Part shown: positions 5,883 to 7,111 of the stretch, piece by piece
Position numbering within the stretch: position 1 is the stretch's first letter
Layout: each line of letters starts with the position of its first letter
NCBI GenBank assembly: GCA_003155175.1
Contig: PMFP01000019.1
Coordinates: 4,619 to 11,729, forward strand
DNA length: 7,111 nucleotides
Direction of reading: 5' to 3'
From: Vulcanimicrobiota bacterium
Lineage (GTDB): Bacteria; Vulcanimicrobiota; Vulcanimicrobiia; Vulcanimicrobiales; Vulcanimicrobiaceae
Translations under genes and position numbers: made by a program
The notes under the pieces: model-generated
What the model was told of the DNA's origin: nothing
Database searches by the model: none
What the model saw: only the letters and a program-made list of their open reading frames with translations

Positions 5883-6257
5883 CTACACCCAGCGGTTTGC
5901 GGCTTCGGCCGTGTCCTCCGGGCGCGTGTTAAAGGCGATGGCGCAACCCGGCGCGGCCTTGTGAACGGCATTAACGACTTTCTCGAACATCAACAGACCC
6001 TTGGGCGGTAGCCGCAAGCCGGCGCCGATGACCACGCAGTCGTAGGTCGCGCTCGCTAATTGCTTCTCGAGCGTGGCGATTCCGTCGTCGTCCGGCGGAA
6101 TGTTGCAGACATCCCCAACCCAGCCCCTCTCCGCGATCTTGGCTTCCGCGACGTTGATGCCGGCATGAATTTTTTCTGCGTTCAAGCCCGGCGGCAGAGC
6201 CGGATCGCTAAAGTCGACCGTCTCCGGCACCTGGCCGACGAATAGTACGCGTGTCAT
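5883..6257 (-). CDS. Conserved 124-aa alpha/beta protein, copy 2 (ATG start)
   Basis: Same length as copy 1 (3053-3427) and differs at 13 of 124 residues, mostly conservative (Y16F, D28E, I90M, D118E). By my base count 47 of 375 bases differ, about 87% identity, so most changes are silent and both copies look functional. All marked segments are kept: RVLFVGQVPETVD, DPALPPGLNA, YDCVVIGAGLRLPPKG and NAVHKAAPG. The ATG at 6257 overlaps the TPR gene's stop as ATGA, with GGAGGG upstream inside that gene, so translation is probably coupled. Function is unknown. Position before a peroxidase gene allows a link to redox stress, but that is only context. The homology ends at the stop codon on one side and about 18 bases before the start on the other. 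Confidence 0.9.
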   Translation of the reverse strand: MTRVLFVGQVPETVDFSDPALPPGLNAEKIHAGINVAEAKIAERGWVGDVCNIPPDDDGIATLEKQLASATYDCVVIGAGLRLPPKGLLMFEKVVNAVHKAAPGCAIAFNTRPEDTAEAANRWV

Positions 6258-7111
6258 GTTGGTTCCCTCCATTGTTGCGCTTCCGAGACGGCGCGAGCAT
6301 CGGACCACGTGCGACCCTCGGCGACGAGTGCGGCGTAGGTATCGACGCCCAGCGCTTCGCCCAACGCTTCCTCCAGCGCATCGCGTTCTTGGCGTTCGGT
6401 GTGTTCACGCTCGTTTTCCAGCGCCTCCAAGTGCGCGTCCGTGAATCCGCACAATCGCGCGGCGCGCTCTCGGATCGCCGTGGTATCCGCCCCGTCTTGG
6501 CGAGTTTCAAGCACGGCGGCAGCCGCCAGGTGCTGAATAGCCCATGCGACGGGGACGTCGAAATCTCGTTCGTACGCGATGTCGAGCGCTTCGCGTGCGT
6601 AAGCCCGCGCCTCGCCGAAACGGCCGAGATGAACGAGATACGCGGCAATGTTGCACAGGTCGATAGCGATCGACAGATGCTCGCGCAAGGCCCGGTCGGC
6701 GGCGAGGGCTTCGAGAGTAAACCGCACGGCTGCTTCCGCGTCTCCGCCTTGAAACTCCGCCTCGGCTCGATGTGCGGCCACCATCGCCACCGATCGTTCC
6801 GATCCGATGCCCCTGAACGCCGTCAACGCCTCGTCGAAGAATGGGCGAGCGCCTGCGACGTCGCCGTCCATGTATCGCGACGTGCCGAGTGCAAGCAAGG
6901 CGTGCCCGGTCAGCGACTCCTTGGAGTGCTCGCGGAACGTCGTCAGTGCTGCGTGAAGGAACGCTTCGCCGCGGGCGTGTTCCCCTTTCCTCGTCAATGC
7001 TTGACCCACAAACCGTTGCGCCTCGGCGACTCCCAGCGCGTCGCCCGCTTGTTCGAACGACGCGAGCGCCCGCTCCGCAGCCTGGAGCACGTCGTCTATC
7101 GGACCGACGAC
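6254..7111 (-). CDS. TPR protein, C-terminal part (5' end outside window)
   Basis: 285 residues are visible and the frame is still open at the window edge; the GTG at 7090 is unlikely to be the true start. The visible part is almost all helical with TPR-like repeats rich in Ala, such as AEAQRFVGQALTRKGEHARGEAFLHAALTTF, ALLALGTSRYMDGDVAGARPFFDEALTAFR and CNIAAYLVHLGRFGEARAYAREAL. The tail, LEEALGEALGVDTYAALVAEGRTWSDARAVSEAQQ, resembles the end of large ATPase/TPR transcriptional regulators (AfsR/LuxR- or BTAD-like), where 'lG...faaa.aeGralsldeA' closes the protein. If so, the missing N-terminus should carry an NTPase and a DNA-binding or cyclase domain; this is inference. Its stop overlaps the start of copy 2 by four bases. 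Confidence 0.8.
   Translation of the reverse strand, partial: VVGPIDDVLQAAERALASFEQAGDALGVAEAQRFVGQALTRKGEHARGEAFLHAALTTFREHSKESLTGHALLALGTSRYMDGDVAGARPFFDEALTAFRGIGSERSVAMVAAHRAEAEFQGGDAEAAVRFTLEALAADRALREHLSIAIDLCNIAAYLVHLGRFGEARAYAREALDIAYERDFDVPVAWAIQHLAAAAVLETRQDGADTTAIRERAARLCGFTDAHLEALENEREHTERQERDALEEALGEALGVDTYAALVAEGRTWSDARAVSEAQQWREPT
6266..6270 (-). promoter_or_regulatory. Ribosome binding site of copy 2 inside the TPR gene
   Basis: GGAGG on the minus strand, 8 bases before the ATG at 6257, lies in the last codons of the TPR gene (within Q-W-R-E-P-T-stop). Together with the ATGA overlap it points to translational coupling. The same short stretch precedes copy 1, where there is no TPR gene. 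Confidence 0.75.

Noticed and set aside
3053..6257. Composite mobile element bounded by direct repeats.
   Set aside because: The repeats are two coding copies with 12-13% divergence, no transposase, no terminal inverted repeats and no target duplications.

Overview
This is a high-GC bacterial window, roughly 60% GC by eye. It is gene-dense, has strong GGAGG ribosome binding sites 5-8 bases before most starts, and uses ATG, GTG and TTG starts. Sequence alone does not fix the taxon. Secreted NHL-type beta-propellers with the 'VFPPGA..DAAPIATL' kind of repeat, together with TPR tails of large ATPase-type regulators, remind me of Eremiobacterota/Vulcanimicrobiota (WPS-2) genomes, but that is a low-confidence impression. 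Nothing here suggests phage, an insertion sequence or CRISPR.

Layout. Bases 26-48 look like the 3' end of a tRNA (T-loop, 3' T-stem strand, acceptor strand, CCA) without a matching upstream half. A hairpin terminator follows at 54-83. From 83 to 3427, five genes lie on the minus strand with short gaps, read right to left: a 124-aa conserved protein (copy 1), a 169-aa one-TM protein, a secreted beta-propeller, a 153-aa secreted protein and an alpha/beta-hydrolase-like protein whose catalytic motif is degenerate. The hairpin at 54-83 closes this unit.

Bases 3428-3554 are a divergent control region. A 37-bp imperfect palindrome (3507-3543) lies on two overlapping, oppositely directed promoters. 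To its right, on the plus strand, are a DUF4267 membrane protein and a TetR-family regulator with a TTG start (3555-4510). The simplest model is that this TetR protein binds the palindrome and controls both directions.

From 7111 back to 4520 there is a second minus-strand unit: the C-terminal part of a TPR protein (cut by the window edge), a second copy of the 124-aa gene coupled to it by an ATGA overlap, a BtuE-type glutathione peroxidase, and a 228-aa secreted protein with four cysteines. It converges on the TetR gene with only 9 bases between stops.

The most notable points are the two 124-aa paralogues (about 87% DNA identity, 13 of 124 residues different) in two separate units, a short trace before copy 1 that matches the end of the TPR gene, the large shared operator, and the possible tRNA-derived attachment-site remnant at the left edge.
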